64,000 bases of DNA from Planctomycetaceae bacterium (GTDB lineage: Bacteria > Planctomycetota > Planctomycetia > Planctomycetales > Planctomycetaceae), in the NCBI GenBank assembly GCA_019636285.1, contig JAHBXV010000008.1:1-64000 (forward strand), in the 5' to 3' direction. Below, piece after piece: positions 18,280 to 27,017 of this stretch. How positions within the stretch are numbered: position 1 is the first letter of the stretch; the number at the start of each line of letters is the position of its first letter. The notes under the pieces are model-generated. The model saw nothing but the letters and a program-made list of their open reading frames with translations. It did no database searches and was not told where the DNA came from. A program made the translations under genes and the position numbers.

Positions 18280-21189
18280 TCAGTCGAGATACACGAATTC
18301 ATTGAGCCGTAAGAGGGCGCGGACGTATGCTTCCCACGCTTGTCCCCTTGCGACATCGTCGCTTGCACCGTTTGCTTGAAGGCGAGCCGTCGCCTCGGCG
18401 AGGAACTGCTCGGCTGCGGTCACTTCATCGGCCGTCGGTTGTCTGGCGAAAAGTAACTCATAGGCAAGCGCGACTCGTCCGGCGGATTCATTCGACGCCG
18501 ACCGAATTCGTTCCGCGATGAGCTTCGCCTGACCGTGGACGAACGGATCATTCAATAGAAAAAGCGCCTGGAGCGGCGTTGTGCTTGTCATCCGCACAGC
18601 CGTGCTGGTCGAGGGATCCGCGCCGTCGAAAATGGCCAGGTACGGATGCCGCTGAATCCGTTGCGTCATCAGGTACACGCTGCGATGGTTCGACTCGTAG
18701 ACGGCCTTGAATGGCTTATGCTGCGTGAAGTCCCATGTGTGCTGCTCCGGAAACGGCGGGGCTCCGGCCGGTGTGAGATCCAGATTCTCTCCCACAAAGA
18801 GTAATGTGTCACGAATCGCCTCGGCATCGAGACGGCGACGCGAAAAGCCGGCCAGCCAGTCGTTTGCCGGATCGACCTCTCGTGCTCTCTCGGAACGATG
18901 CGATGACTGCCGATAGGTGCGGGAACAGACCATCAGTCGGTGCATCTGCTTGATCGACCAGCCTTCCGCCCGAAATCGCACGGCCAGCCAGTCGAGTAGT
19001 TCCGGATGCGTCGGCGGTCGTCCTTGCTTCCCGAAATCGTTCGGCGTGGGAACCAAACCGCGTCCAAAATGATGTTGCCAGAGTCGGTTCACCATCACGC
19101 GGGCCGGAAGCGGGTTGTCCGGCGACATGATCCACTCCGCCAGTTCCACGCGGCCGCTAGTCTCGCATTGGGATGGGAGTTCGCTCCCTCCGAGGACTGC
19201 CGGGAAGTGGCGCGGCACCGGGTCGCCGAGGTTCGTGGGGTCGCCGCGCAACTGAATTGCTGCGTCACTTCGCGTCGCGGCATCGGTCACCGCATACGCC
19301 GTCTCGAACAACGGCGGTTGCTGGCGATGGTCCCGCGCCTGCTTCTCCGCCTTGGCGATCGCCTCTTGCAGCGACTTCTTCTCCGCGTCGGACGCCTTCT
19401 TGAGGGCGTCCTTCAGGTTCTTAACCTCCGCATCCAGCCGATTCTGTTCTTTCGACCGCTGGGCCAATGCCCGGTCCAACTCCGCCTGTCGTTCGACGGG
19501 CACGAGCGGCACGAAATCGCGCTGCCGCTTTTCGAGTTCGATTCCCGGCCACGGATAGCGTGTGCTGCTGAAGACACCATACAGCCCGTAATAGTCGCGG
19601 GCGGTCACTGGATCGAACTTATGATCGTGGCACCGCGCGCAGCTCAGTGACAATCCCAGAAACGCTCGTCCCAGATTGTCGATCGTGTCTTCAATCGTCA
19701 GATGCCAGGGATAGTCGTCGACCCGCGAGCCGAACCGTCGCGCGTTGGCCAGGTAACCCGTGGCGATGATCCGCGCCTGTCGCTCGTCTTCCGTCGCGCC
19801 GTCGCGCAGGTCACCCGCCAATTGATCGCCGACGAATTCGTCATACGGCAAATCGCGATTGAACGCGTCGATCACCCAGTCGCGGTAGCGGTGCATCTGC
19901 GGGATGGGGTAATCCGAATTATCCCCCGCCGTGTCCGCGTACCGTACGACGTCCAGCCAATGCCGTCCCCACCGCTCGCCATATCGGGGCGACGCCAGCA
20001 ATCGCTCGACGACGGTTTCATAGGCTCGCGGACTGTCATCGGCCAGGAAAGTCGCCATCTCCTCCGGCGTGGGCGGCAAGCCGATCAAGTCATACGATAT
20101 TCGTCGCAGCAGCGTTCGCCGATCGGCTTCCGGTGCGGGGTGCAACTGGTGCTCTTCGAGCTTTGCCAGCACGAAGTGATCAATCTCGTTGAGCGGCCAC
20201 TCCGGCATGCCGACCTTTGGCAGGGGCGGTTCCACGATCGGTCGGAATGACCAGAACTCCCGCGCGGCTGCGACATCGATCTGCTTGCCGCGATACTTCG
20301 AGACCGTCGCCCGCGGATCGGGAGCCCCCATGCCGATCCATGCTTCGAGGTCGCGGATCTCCTCATCCGACAACTTCCCCGCCGGCGGCATCTGCAAGTG
20401 TTCGTTGTCGTAGCGAACCGCTTCCATCAAGAGGCTTTTGTCGAGGTTCCCGGGGACGACAGCCGGACCATTCGCTCCGCCCCGCCGCAGCGTCGCCCGC
20501 GAATCGACCAGCAGATCGCCGCCGAGATCTTCCGCTTCGCTGCTATGGCACTCATAGCAGTGCATCACCAGCAGCGGTCGGATGCGTTTCTCGAAGAATG
20601 CCAGTTGCTCCTCGGTGATGGCTTCCGTCACTCCATCGTAGCGGCCGCTCCAGAGTTCGATCCCCGACCAGTTGGCCGCTCCTCCCTGGCTGGTGAGCAC
20701 GATCTTGCCATCGCCCCGCGCCTGCGTCTCCCACGGGCCCAGCCGTTCCCAGTGGCCCGCCGTGCCGCTGCGATAATTCGTCAGCACGCGGCGGCCGTTG
20801 ACGTCGATCGAATACGTTTCCGGGTCGTTGTCTTCCCACACATACAGAAAGACCGTGTAGATCCCGGCCGGGATGCCCGTCAGTTCGACCCGGTTGCCCC
20901 CCCAGCGGCTGCTGCGAATCATCCGCGCCCGCTCATCGTCCGTTTCGGGCACCAGCGGAACCGACTGATTGTCGAAGGCCCGATCGTTGCACACATACTG
21001 CGAGGACTCCTTCCCCTCCCAGGCGTGGCCGTCGATCGTCACGGCGGGGCCATTGAGGTTCAGGCCGCGAAAAAACGACGGCTCCTCCCCGGCTCGCAGA
21101 GTGGCCGCGGCCGTGACGCTCCAGACGACGATCATTCCCCCGAGCAGCCGATTAACGGCGGCGCGGGGACAGCAACTGCTGCTTGCCAT
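18280..21189 (-). CDS. PSCyt1/DUF1549/DUF1553 planctomycete cytochrome-type protein
   Basis: 969 residues with a signal peptide. Domain order: a carbohydrate-binding-like beta domain (about 38-185), a planctomycete cytochrome c domain PSCyt1 with haem motif CYECH in VMHCYECHSSEAEDLGG (about 195-290), DUF1549 (about 330-535) with a second CxxCH in LSLSCARCHDHKFDP, a charged coiled coil (about 565-625) and DUF1553 (about 690-940) containing NRLWQHHFGRGLVPTPNDFG. These proteins are abundant in planctomycetes and are thought to take part in degrading complex sugars; direct biochemistry is lacking. The gene is immediately upstream of a DUF1501 gene, and its ATG lies 38 bp inside the end of the GntR regulator gene, so all three are probably one transcript. 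Confidence 0.94.
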   Translation of the reverse strand: MASSSCCPRAAVNRLLGGMIVVWSVTAAATLRAGEEPSFFRGLNLNGPAVTIDGHAWEGKESSQYVCNDRAFDNQSVPLVPETDDERARMIRSSRWGGNRVELTGIPAGIYTVFLYVWEDNDPETYSIDVNGRRVLTNYRSGTAGHWERLGPWETQARGDGKIVLTSQGGAANWSGIELWSGRYDGVTEAITEEQLAFFEKRIRPLLVMHCYECHSSEAEDLGGDLLVDSRATLRRGGANGPAVVPGNLDKSLLMEAVRYDNEHLQMPPAGKLSDEEIRDLEAWIGMGAPDPRATVSKYRGKQIDVAAAREFWSFRPIVEPPLPKVGMPEWPLNEIDHFVLAKLEEHQLHPAPEADRRTLLRRISYDLIGLPPTPEEMATFLADDSPRAYETVVERLLASPRYGERWGRHWLDVVRYADTAGDNSDYPIPQMHRYRDWVIDAFNRDLPYDEFVGDQLAGDLRDGATEDERQARIIATGYLANARRFGSRVDDYPWHLTIEDTIDNLGRAFLGLSLSCARCHDHKFDPVTARDYYGLYGVFSSTRYPWPGIELEKRQRDFVPLVPVERQAELDRALAQRSKEQNRLDAEVKNLKDALKKASDAEKKSLQEAIAKAEKQARDHRQQPPLFETAYAVTDAATRSDAAIQLRGDPTNLGDPVPRHFPAVLGGSELPSQCETSGRVELAEWIMSPDNPLPARVMVNRLWQHHFGRGLVPTPNDFGKQGRPPTHPELLDWLAVRFRAEGWSIKQMHRLMVCSRTYRQSSHRSERAREVDPANDWLAGFSRRRLDAEAIRDTLLFVGENLDLTPAGAPPFPEQHTWDFTQHKPFKAVYESNHRSVYLMTQRIQRHPYLAIFDGADPSTSTAVRMTSTTPLQALFLLNDPFVHGQAKLIAERIRSASNESAGRVALAYELLFARQPTADEVTAAEQFLAEATARLQANGASDDVARGQAWEAYVRALLRLNEFVYLD

Positions 21190-21847
21190 AGGTCAAGTGA
21201 TCCTCCAGGGCCGCGACGGCCCCCTCGCCATCGCCGGCAATCACGGCCTGGGCGATCCGGCGATGTTCGTCGACACACGGTTGCAGGCGGGACAGATCGT
21301 CGCCAAACACGCGGCTGATCACCCGGTGAATGCGTCCCCGCAGGTCGGCCATCACCCGCAGAATTTCCCGGTTCCCCAGGAACTCGCAATACATCTGATG
21401 GTATTCCGCATCGAGATCGATCGACGCCGCCAGGTTCCGCTCGTCCGCCGCCCGCTGAGCCGCCGCAAGATTGGCTTCCAGCCGCCGGGTCTCGTCGGCG
21501 TTCAACTTCCCGGCGATCGACCGCAGCACGAACGCCTCAAGGGCCTGGCGAATCTCGAACTGGTCGGCAATCTCGTGGACGGTCAGCTCCCGCACCACGA
21601 TCCCCTGCTGGGGCGAAACAACGACAAACCCCTCCGCCGCCAACCGCTCCAGCGCCGCCTTCACCGGCGTCTTGCTCATCCCCAATTCCGCCGCCAGCCG
21701 CCGCTCCGAAAGAAACGCCCCGGCCGGAAACCGCTCCGAAAGAATCCACCCCCGCAGCACCTCATAAGCCTGCCTCTTCAGCAGCGCCCGATCGGCACCG
21801 GCAACGTCATTTCGAGGCATTTCGACCGAAACAGCAGGGGTTGCCAT
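21152..21847 (-). CDS. GntR-family (FadR/FCD type) transcriptional regulator
   Basis: 231 residues from ATG 21847 (GAGGG upstream; a TTG at 21892 is less likely). The N-terminal winged helix (LRGWILSERFPAGAFLSERR, AAELGMSKTPVKAALERLAA) is followed by an FCD ligand domain with the metal-binding pattern: D and H in LDAEYHQMYCEFLGN, then H in VDEHRRIAQAVIAGD and EDHLTYG. FCD regulators usually sense carboxylic acids or sugar acids. The gene is first in the transcription unit with the haem protein and DUF1501 protein, its stop lying 38 bp inside the next gene, so it probably controls that operon and itself. The palindrome at 21903 is the likely operator. Confidence 0.92.
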   Translation of the reverse strand: MATPAVSVEMPRNDVAGADRALLKRQAYEVLRGWILSERFPAGAFLSERRLAAELGMSKTPVKAALERLAAEGFVVVSPQQGIVVRELTVHEIADQFEIRQALEAFVLRSIAGKLNADETRRLEANLAAAQRAADERNLAASIDLDAEYHQMYCEFLGNREILRVMADLRGRIHRVISRVFGDDLSRLQPCVDEHRRIAQAVIAGDGEGAVAALEDHLTYGKQQLLSPRRR

Positions 21848-21902
21848 GAGACGAAAGCCCTCGTCGGCGATGCGAATTTCGAGTGGACTCAACTGGAATC
21901 AT

Positions 21903-21916
21903 ACTGAGATCTCAGT
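21903..21916. promoter_or_regulatory. Perfect 14-bp palindrome, putative GntR operator
   Basis: ACTGAGATCTCAGT lies 56 bp upstream of the GntR ATG. It is followed by TG, and CAACT occurs about 10 bp to its left, so a wider weak symmetry CAACT...AGTTG exists. Position and symmetry fit autoregulation by the FCD regulator; the assignment is inference. Confidence 0.55.
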
Positions 21917-22063
21917 TGAATGCAAGCGTCGCGACCGGGGCGAGGATACTGGGTTCGTCATTCTCCACCTCGATACTTTACTCGATCCACGGAGCATGCT
22001 CCCATGACGATATCGGGGCCTGATTGAGACCCTGGGGGAACCAATTGGGCGTGAAGGATGTTC

Positions 22064-25000
22064 TTAAGATGGCCTTAGTCGTCTTGCGGCCTGCCACATC
22101 CCTAGAATTGACAATACGCCTGATCGTATCGTGACGTCGACTGTATTCACTCTCTCGATCTCGTCTCGAATTCTTGCCCACACCCAACTTCGGTCATGTC
22201 TTTTCCCGATTGACTCCCAGACAAGTGATATAAGTGTAGTCCGATCAAACTCTCTCGGTGCAGACTCAAATACGGCAAACATAATTCTGATCGCGGCTGC
22301 CACGATTGCCTGGCCATTGATTGAATTTCGTTCGAGGCTTTTGATACACGCGCGAAGAAGTTTTCCGGATGGACTCCATCCGCAATCAGCGCCCGCGTAC
22401 GCGATCATTGACCACGTACATTGCACGGGAGTGTAACCCATTTCGATCAACCGCAACAGAAACCGATCACGCCACGCCTCCGTAGCATATCCATGAGTCG
22501 CACACGAATAACTCACTGCTTCAGAGGAGAACGTTTCAAGCTTCACATCTTCATGACACACCGCTCCGACTAGAAAGTCATCGGTCCATATGGGAAGTTG
22601 CTCTTCCTGGGCCAGGGCTATCGATTCCGCAGTCGAGCTGCCAAGTCTATCGACCAAATTCTTCCGGTTCTCTTCATCAAGCCGCACGAGAGAAAACCCT
22701 TCGACGAGGGTGCATTCTTCCTTGACGGCCTCGATGAAGTCGTAAAACGGAAGACCTCCCGTCTCAACGCCATTTCTGCTGATCGATATAGCTTGCGAAA
22801 GAGCGCCCTCAGCGGCCAAGCTTGTCAAGAGCCCCCCGCCTCTGCCCATTTCCTTGGATAAATTCATCAATTCTGCGACGATACCCCACGAAATGAACTT
22901 CTTCCCCGGCAAGTAACCAAGAATGGATATCTCGCCAGTCAGGTATAGAGTGGCAAGAGCCGTGCTGTCCAAGACTACGCCATGCCCCTTGTGGATCGCA
23001 GTGATTCCCTCCCTGACCTCATCGAATGAACTGTGTGGGCATCTGACAGGCAATTCCTCCTTGCACCCGCAATAAAGTGCCGCTTCGAGAGCTGTGCAGT
23101 TAATGGCAGTCGCGAATAGCGTCGCCGATGCTAGAGTCGATCGCACAACTTCCTCGCACTCCTCCATTCTATTGCGTTGAGAGTCAAGAACCTTCAGTAG
23201 TTCCCCCATTTCGATCGAGCCATCATCGTTTCTTGGAAATTGCAGTTGCCAAAGAAAAGGATGCTCTGGAAAGTCGCGCTCCCAATTGTCCATGGACATC
23301 CGAAGTCGGTAAACGAACTTCGGAATGATCTCGACAATCTGGGCTTCGCGATTCCCAAGTTGACCTGAGGACAACTCTACCGAATCCCCGACACGCTTTC
23401 CGAGCAGTTTCACTGCCAGTGAATCTGTTGGAGAGTATTCCCGGTAACCACGCTGTGGGTTGTGGCTGTCCTCGATGATGCACCACGTTACGTCGGTGCT
23501 ACCTACTTCGACAAAGCACACCGCTGAGCCGATCGTCACTGTTTCGCACTCGGGAAGGTCGGGTTGCCCCACACCGGGTGGGAAGAATGAAAGAACCACG
23601 GCTTGATGGGCAAAGTGAGATTCAAAATTCCTCCTCACCAGCTCATAGGCGTATTTCACGCTGCTCAATCGGTCCGGACCGCGCGTTAAAATATCCACAA
23701 CCGCAAGACCCAGTGGAGGAATCACCGACTCCGGCCTCGGTAGTCCCTCCACTGAAAAATCACAGTCGGTGTCCAGTTCCATAAGAAGCGAAAGATGCGA
23801 ATGCCGCGCGTTTACTTCGCGACGAAGATCTTCGTCAATTGGTGCAGATCGAAGCTCCCCCATAAGCTGAAGTGCAGATGGAATACAGTGGAAGCGCTGA
23901 AGGATATTAAGCTCAATGTGGATCGGGTCGCGTAAAAAGTGTCCCGAATGTCTAAGTTGGTCACACAATCTCAAGGCGAAGTCAAAATCCTCGGTCTTGT
24001 AAGCGAGTGCCACTACCGCGGCGGCGTCGACAGGGTTGACGTGCGGGCCAATAATCGACTTCCACAGACAGATCGAATCACGCTCGAGTCCAGCCCTTTT
24101 GCACTCAATTGCAACTCTGCGTTTCTCGAAATAAGGTATGTCGTCCGAAAGAAGAGTCAGAGCTTCACGGATGTGTTTACACGCCTCTTCGCCATGTCCC
24201 GCCATTCGGGACGCCATACTCCTGAGAAGTGGGTGCGCATGTGGCGGAAGGGTGCCCTCGGGAACCCGCTCTAAATGTGCCTCCGCATCTTCTTCGAATG
24301 ACTCCCCATCAGAGAGTGATAGCATTTCTTCAAGTATGTCGATCCGAAACGACGTAGCTACAGTGGGAAGAGTCGAAAGCAGGCCGTCGAGTATCTCCTT
24401 GGCTTCTTTTCGATGCGAGACAGGGTCTAGTGACCGCAGGGTGTGTGCCAGGAAGTAACGAGTGCGCCCGCTGACGTCATAAGACGCACTCGCTCTCAAA
24501 ATGGAAACGGCGCCTTCGTCGTCTTCTCTCTCCAAAAGAACGGCAGCATATTGCCGAGCGTAATCAGGATTCGTCCGGTCTGAGTTGTACGCGTGGTGGA
24601 AATGGGACAAAGATTCGGCGTGCTGCCCAAGCAGACTAGTGGCGCATCCCAAATAGAAGCGTAGCGTTGCAATACGCTTTGTTTGCGTGGGTGGAGTATC
24701 CCGCAGTGCATTCGAAAAGCAGGTGGATGCTTCGTTCAAGCGGCTCCGGTGCTCTTCAGGGAACTTGTCAGATAGAGTGGACATCACGAAATGGCGCGAT
24801 TGCTCGATCAATGCATAGCCAAGAACTTCGTTGAGAACGGCCGCTGACGGATTGTGGACGAGGGCTTTGCGGGCATAGATTTCGGCTGTTTCGGGAAGTT
24901 CACTCGCGAGAGCACGAAAGGCAAGTGCCAAGCAAGTTTCTGGGGCGTTCCTCAGATCGAGCTGTACGAGTGACTCTAGTGAGGCGAAGTCGATATCTGG

Positions 25001-25933
25001 AGTTGAGTATCGAACGTAAGAGGCGAATGCGAGGTCAGAAGTAGGAAAGTCAGTGACGAGTGAATCTGAGAGGCGACTCGCCGTCTTTGTATCTCCCTGA
25101 AGGGCATATCCCATTGCTTCATTGACTCGTGCGCGTTCGTCATCCGGGTTGTATTGTCTGGCAGAAATCAGGCAATTCGCAGCATCTTCGGTATTCTCAT
25201 TCGCGAGATGGGCGAAACCAGCGTTTGCTACGAGGCGATACCGGTCTCGCGGTGTCATTTGGGCCCAGTGGCGCTCTCTGAGAATATCTAACCGTGTTAA
25301 TGCCACATCGGGGCGGTTGGCGTCAAGAGCGCCGAGTGCTATACGCAGCTCGTGTTCAACGTCGGGAAGTGTAGCCGCATTCTGTGTTTGCAGTTGTGTT
25401 AGTGTTGTCTCGTAAAGTGCCTGCAGAGTGTGCTGGCAACTCTCTAGGTTCGTGTTCATTGAGTGGAGAGTGGCATTCGTGTCAACAGCTATGCTGTACG
25501 AAGTGGACCGAAAGTGCGGCTCGCTGATCTTACAGATGCCGTGGAGGCGGTGCGCAAGCTGACTGATATAGTCATGTGCCACATCGGAGCTGATGGTAAA
25601 GAAAGGTGCTCGTTCACCGTCCTGTGACCTTACCCATTCCCAGCGGACGAGAAGATCCTCTTGCCAGTCATCGACGGTGGGGATGTCATAGGCGAGGAGT
25701 TTCTCTAAAACACGCCGCTGTCGCTCAAGACCGGTGTCATTCGGCCCGTGCGTAGTGATGCCCAACAATGAAGCAATGTCGGGAAGATAGGCATCTTCAG
25801 GAAGTCCGCTTCGCCATCGATCGGCTGCAGTGGAAAGATCGCGGAAGAGGGGGGTGCCCCTGAACGCGTCAAGAGCGGCACGTTGAAGGTACGAGATTGT
25901 GAACTTCGAGAACCACTGCGTGAAGGGATCCAT
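22064..25933 (-). CDS. Large TPR / GreA-C-like / PIN-domain protein (probable conflict-system protein)
   Basis: 1,289 residues, cytosolic. After a helical N-terminal region (about 1-190), residues about 190-760 are TPR-like helical repeats (for example AGFAHLANENTEDAANCLIS, YYNPDDERARVNEAMGYAL-type units). Residues about 826-885 match the C-terminal barrel of GreA/GreB: YSPTDSLAVKLLGKRVGDSV followed by AQIVEI. The C-terminal PIN-like nuclease domain starts near 980 with acidic residues in VVLDSTALATLYL, WGIVAELMNL and LPIWTDDFLVG (about 1116). I recall TPR-GreAB-C-PIN proteins being described as parts of NTPase-linked conflict systems. The gene is visibly A+T-richer than its neighbours, suggesting transfer. 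No NTPase partner lies beside it. The architecture is firm, the defence role inferred. Confidence 0.8.
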   Translation of the reverse strand: MDPFTQWFSKFTISYLQRAALDAFRGTPLFRDLSTAADRWRSGLPEDAYLPDIASLLGITTHGPNDTGLERQRRVLEKLLAYDIPTVDDWQEDLLVRWEWVRSQDGERAPFFTISSDVAHDYISQLAHRLHGICKISEPHFRSTSYSIAVDTNATLHSMNTNLESCQHTLQALYETTLTQLQTQNAATLPDVEHELRIALGALDANRPDVALTRLDILRERHWAQMTPRDRYRLVANAGFAHLANENTEDAANCLISARQYNPDDERARVNEAMGYALQGDTKTASRLSDSLVTDFPTSDLAFASYVRYSTPDIDFASLESLVQLDLRNAPETCLALAFRALASELPETAEIYARKALVHNPSAAVLNEVLGYALIEQSRHFVMSTLSDKFPEEHRSRLNEASTCFSNALRDTPPTQTKRIATLRFYLGCATSLLGQHAESLSHFHHAYNSDRTNPDYARQYAAVLLEREDDEGAVSILRASASYDVSGRTRYFLAHTLRSLDPVSHRKEAKEILDGLLSTLPTVATSFRIDILEEMLSLSDGESFEEDAEAHLERVPEGTLPPHAHPLLRSMASRMAGHGEEACKHIREALTLLSDDIPYFEKRRVAIECKRAGLERDSICLWKSIIGPHVNPVDAAAVVALAYKTEDFDFALRLCDQLRHSGHFLRDPIHIELNILQRFHCIPSALQLMGELRSAPIDEDLRREVNARHSHLSLLMELDTDCDFSVEGLPRPESVIPPLGLAVVDILTRGPDRLSSVKYAYELVRRNFESHFAHQAVVLSFFPPGVGQPDLPECETVTIGSAVCFVEVGSTDVTWCIIEDSHNPQRGYREYSPTDSLAVKLLGKRVGDSVELSSGQLGNREAQIVEIIPKFVYRLRMSMDNWERDFPEHPFLWQLQFPRNDDGSIEMGELLKVLDSQRNRMEECEEVVRSTLASATLFATAINCTALEAALYCGCKEELPVRCPHSSFDEVREGITAIHKGHGVVLDSTALATLYLTGEISILGYLPGKKFISWGIVAELMNLSKEMGRGGGLLTSLAAEGALSQAISISRNGVETGGLPFYDFIEAVKEECTLVEGFSLVRLDEENRKNLVDRLGSSTAESIALAQEEQLPIWTDDFLVGAVCHEDVKLETFSSEAVSYSCATHGYATEAWRDRFLLRLIEMGYTPVQCTWSMIAYAGADCGWSPSGKLLRACIKSLERNSINGQAIVAAAIRIMFAVFESAPREFDRTTLISLVWESIGKRHDRSWVWARIRDEIERVNTVDVTIRSGVLSILGMWQAARRLRPS

Positions 25934-26339
25934 GAGGGTATGCCGAGGGGATCACTGTGCGTGAAAAAAATAATGAGCTGGTGCGGCCAAATAGTCTGAA
26001 TGCGAGCTGTGTTATCGCCGAAGAGCCAAGGAAGTTCGTGTTTTCGAATGAGCGACGTATTGACGAACGAGGTTTGGCTCGTGATTGTTAATCTAGACAT
26101 CTGTGAGCCGTCCGGCAATTGCTCCATGTGAGGGGTGGTCGTCAATTTGGCGATGCCCATGTTGACGACAAAAGTGCCGGGACACTTTTGCTCGATTGCC
26201 AGGTAAATCACAGGAACCTTGTTGTGTCCATTTGCCATTGAATATTCGGACTACTGACAATTCTGAAACGCGAGTTTATTTTAGTGGCAATACGTAAAAG
26301 TCGTCCGTTGGTATTCTTTAGCGCAGTGCCCACCCCCAA
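25934..26339. other. Intergenic region upstream of the TPR/PIN gene
   Basis: About 400 bp, A+T-rich like the gene it precedes. A minus frame from 26238 encodes about 100 residues before it enters the TPR/PIN gene in another frame; composition is not convincingly protein-like. A second minus frame (26208-26762) is antisense to the plus-strand gene. The promoter of the TPR/PIN gene is expected here. No repeat was recognised. Confidence 0.45.
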
Positions 26340-26804
26340 ATGCCCCCCTCCCCCCTCTACCGCTCCGTCAACACCCGCACCCACGGCGTCCGGCACCTTT
26401 CCGGCGGGGACTATCGCCATGAGCGGAATAAGAAGGCGGTTACGGATTCCGAGGCCATACGGTCGCCCATGCATGGAAAAGTGAGGCGGGGGCGGGATTA
26501 TACGCCGTTGTTTCGGTTTCTGTTGTCGCGAGTCGGCTGCCGCTGGGATGACGTCTATTCCGAGGCGAAGGCCCGGCTGGATACCACCGAGCCCATCTTC
26601 TGGATGGTGGCCCGGACCGAAGAGGACCGCCAGGAGTACGTCTGCCTCGGCGAATCGACCTTCTTCAGCGGGTTGTTCGTGGATGACGAGGGACTGCTGC
26701 AACTCGTCAATCCGCGGCTGACGGCCAAAGACATGACCCCCTTCTGCACCTGCTGCACTCACACCCTGAACGGCATTCGCTTTGGCGAGTCCGGGCGTTC
26801 CTAG
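26340..26804 (+). CDS. Conserved planctomycete-type hypothetical protein
   Basis: Up to 154 residues. The core from about residue 24 (GGDYRHERNKKAVTDSEAIR, MHGKVRRGRDYTPLFRFLLS) resembles a small protein I have seen repeatedly in planctomycete genomes, with PIFWMVA and a C-terminal FCTCCTHTLNG. That last motif has three closely spaced cysteines and a histidine, suggesting a metal site. The start is uncertain: ATG 26340 covers all the conserved-looking sequence, while ATG 26469 would begin at the core; neither has a strong ribosome-binding site. The first 20 or so residues may be non-coding. No function is known. It marks the return to high G+C after the TPR/PIN gene. Confidence 0.65.
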   Translation: MPPSPLYRSVNTRTHGVRHLSGGDYRHERNKKAVTDSEAIRSPMHGKVRRGRDYTPLFRFLLSRVGCRWDDVYSEAKARLDTTEPIFWMVARTEEDRQEYVCLGESTFFSGLFVDDEGLLQLVNPRLTAKDMTPFCTCCTHTLNGIRFGESGRS

Positions 26805-27017
26805 TCGAACTGGTCTCCGTTCACTCAGGGGCGAACGGTCGCGTGGTCAGGTCGGCCCGGTCCGCTGGCGAGGACATCTGGTCTGTTGGTATCTTTCTGG
26901 CGCCTGCCGAGCGAGGTTAGCTGGGCCCTGCCTCTCAATTCGCGGCTGTCAGGCGTTTCCACTTCAGGCGATATCTTGCCACAAAGCCAACGAGAACAAC
27001 GGACAAAGGGACCAGCG

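Noticed and set aside
25705-26238. 177-residue minus frame overlapping the TPR/PIN gene start
   Set aside because: Most of its length is out of frame within the TPR/PIN gene; the upstream part lacks a ribosome-binding site or known motif. A short separate peptide cannot be excluded.
26208-26762. 184-residue minus-strand open frame
   Set aside because: Antisense to the conserved plus-strand gene at 26340; Gly/Pro/Arg-biased composition.
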